Shown one piece after another: positions 6,059 through 6,104 of a stretch of DNA of 6,104 bases. The notes below the pieces were generated by a model. That model had not been told where the DNA came from. It worked only from the letters and a program-made list of their open reading frames with translations, and made no database searches. Both the position numbers and the translations under genes were made by a program. This DNA is from Spirochaetaceae bacterium. Its GTDB lineage: Bacteria; Spirochaetota; Spirochaetia; Sphaerochaetales; Sphaerochaetaceae. Positions within the stretch are counted from its first letter, which is position 1. Each line of letters begins with the position of its first letter. Location: the NCBI GenBank assembly GCA_016649775.1, contig JAENWY010000140.1:1-6104 (forward strand), written 5' to 3'.

Positions 6059-6087
6059 TTGATCTTAATTGATTAAATTAATATGAT
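6059..6087 (+). promoter_or_regulatory. Candidate promoter for a gene beyond the window
   Basis: TTGATC (6059-6064), a 17-bp spacer and TATGAT (6082-6087) resemble a sigma70 promoter pointing out of the window. It lies just after the terminator, consistent with a new transcription unit. The ATGATG at 6083-6088 falls inside the -10 box and has no ribosome site, so it is probably not a start codon. Confidence 0.4.
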
Positions 6088-6104
6088 GAAAAAGATAGTA
6101 TTGA

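Noticed and set aside
6033..6060. Minus-strand end of a convergent gene reading ...KKVTLNK then stop
   Set aside because: The same frame has another stop codon about 14 codons upstream within the window, so no long coding region can end here.
6083..6104. ATGATGAAA start of a new gene (MMKKIVL...)
   Set aside because: No Shine-Dalgarno precedes it and it overlaps a better -10 box (TATGAT); only seven codons are visible, so it is not listed as a gene.

Overview
This AT-rich window looks like chromosomal DNA from a diderm bacterium, most likely a treponeme-like spirochaete from a host-associated or anaerobic habitat. Three things support this. First, the run murB, cysS, ECF sigma factor, small membrane protein matches the order I recall at TP0090-TP0093 of Treponema pallidum (from memory, not searched). 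Second, CysS belongs to a divergent subgroup with an acidic insertion after the ITDV motif and an HTGGVD...HHTNE zinc site. Third, one gene encodes an exported protein whose C-terminus resembles an outer-membrane beta-barrel signal. Acetate kinase points to a fermentative, acetate-forming metabolism.

Layout. Positions 1-1118 (minus) hold acetate kinase (ackA), cut at its C-terminal end by the window edge, with a good sigma70-type promoter at 1208-1235. Positions 1267-2361 (plus) hold an unrecognised exported protein, probably an outer-membrane beta-barrel, divergent from ackA across a 148-bp region with an odd GGCC-rich tandem repeat. Positions 2363-3286 (minus) hold murB (peptidoglycan precursor synthesis), convergent with the barrel gene; their stop codons are 1 bp apart. 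Positions 3435-4850 (plus) hold cysS, divergent from murB. The two putative -35 boxes flank a perfect 9-bp-arm palindrome, and the murB promoter is so close to its ATG that the mRNA could be leaderless. Downstream of cysS come an ECF sigma factor (4879-5397) and a zinc-finger, single-pass membrane anti-sigma factor (5401-5934). A strong symmetrical terminator at 5973-6018 closes this unit, and a candidate promoter at 6059-6087 fires towards a gene beyond the window.

How the genes fit together. cysS, sigma factor and anti-sigma appear to be one transcription unit, with gaps of 28 and 3 bp and the anti-sigma ribosome site inside the end of the sigma gene. The sigma/anti-sigma pair should form an envelope-stress or extracytoplasmic sensing switch. 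The nearby cell-wall enzyme (MurB) and barrel protein are the kind of envelope functions such a switch often controls, but no recognisable ECF promoter was seen here, so that link is only a hypothesis. I saw no mobile element, CRISPR array, tRNA or rRNA. Most of the window is ordinary housekeeping DNA. The less ordinary parts are the barrel gene, the two divergent promoter regions and the anti-sigma C-terminal domain.
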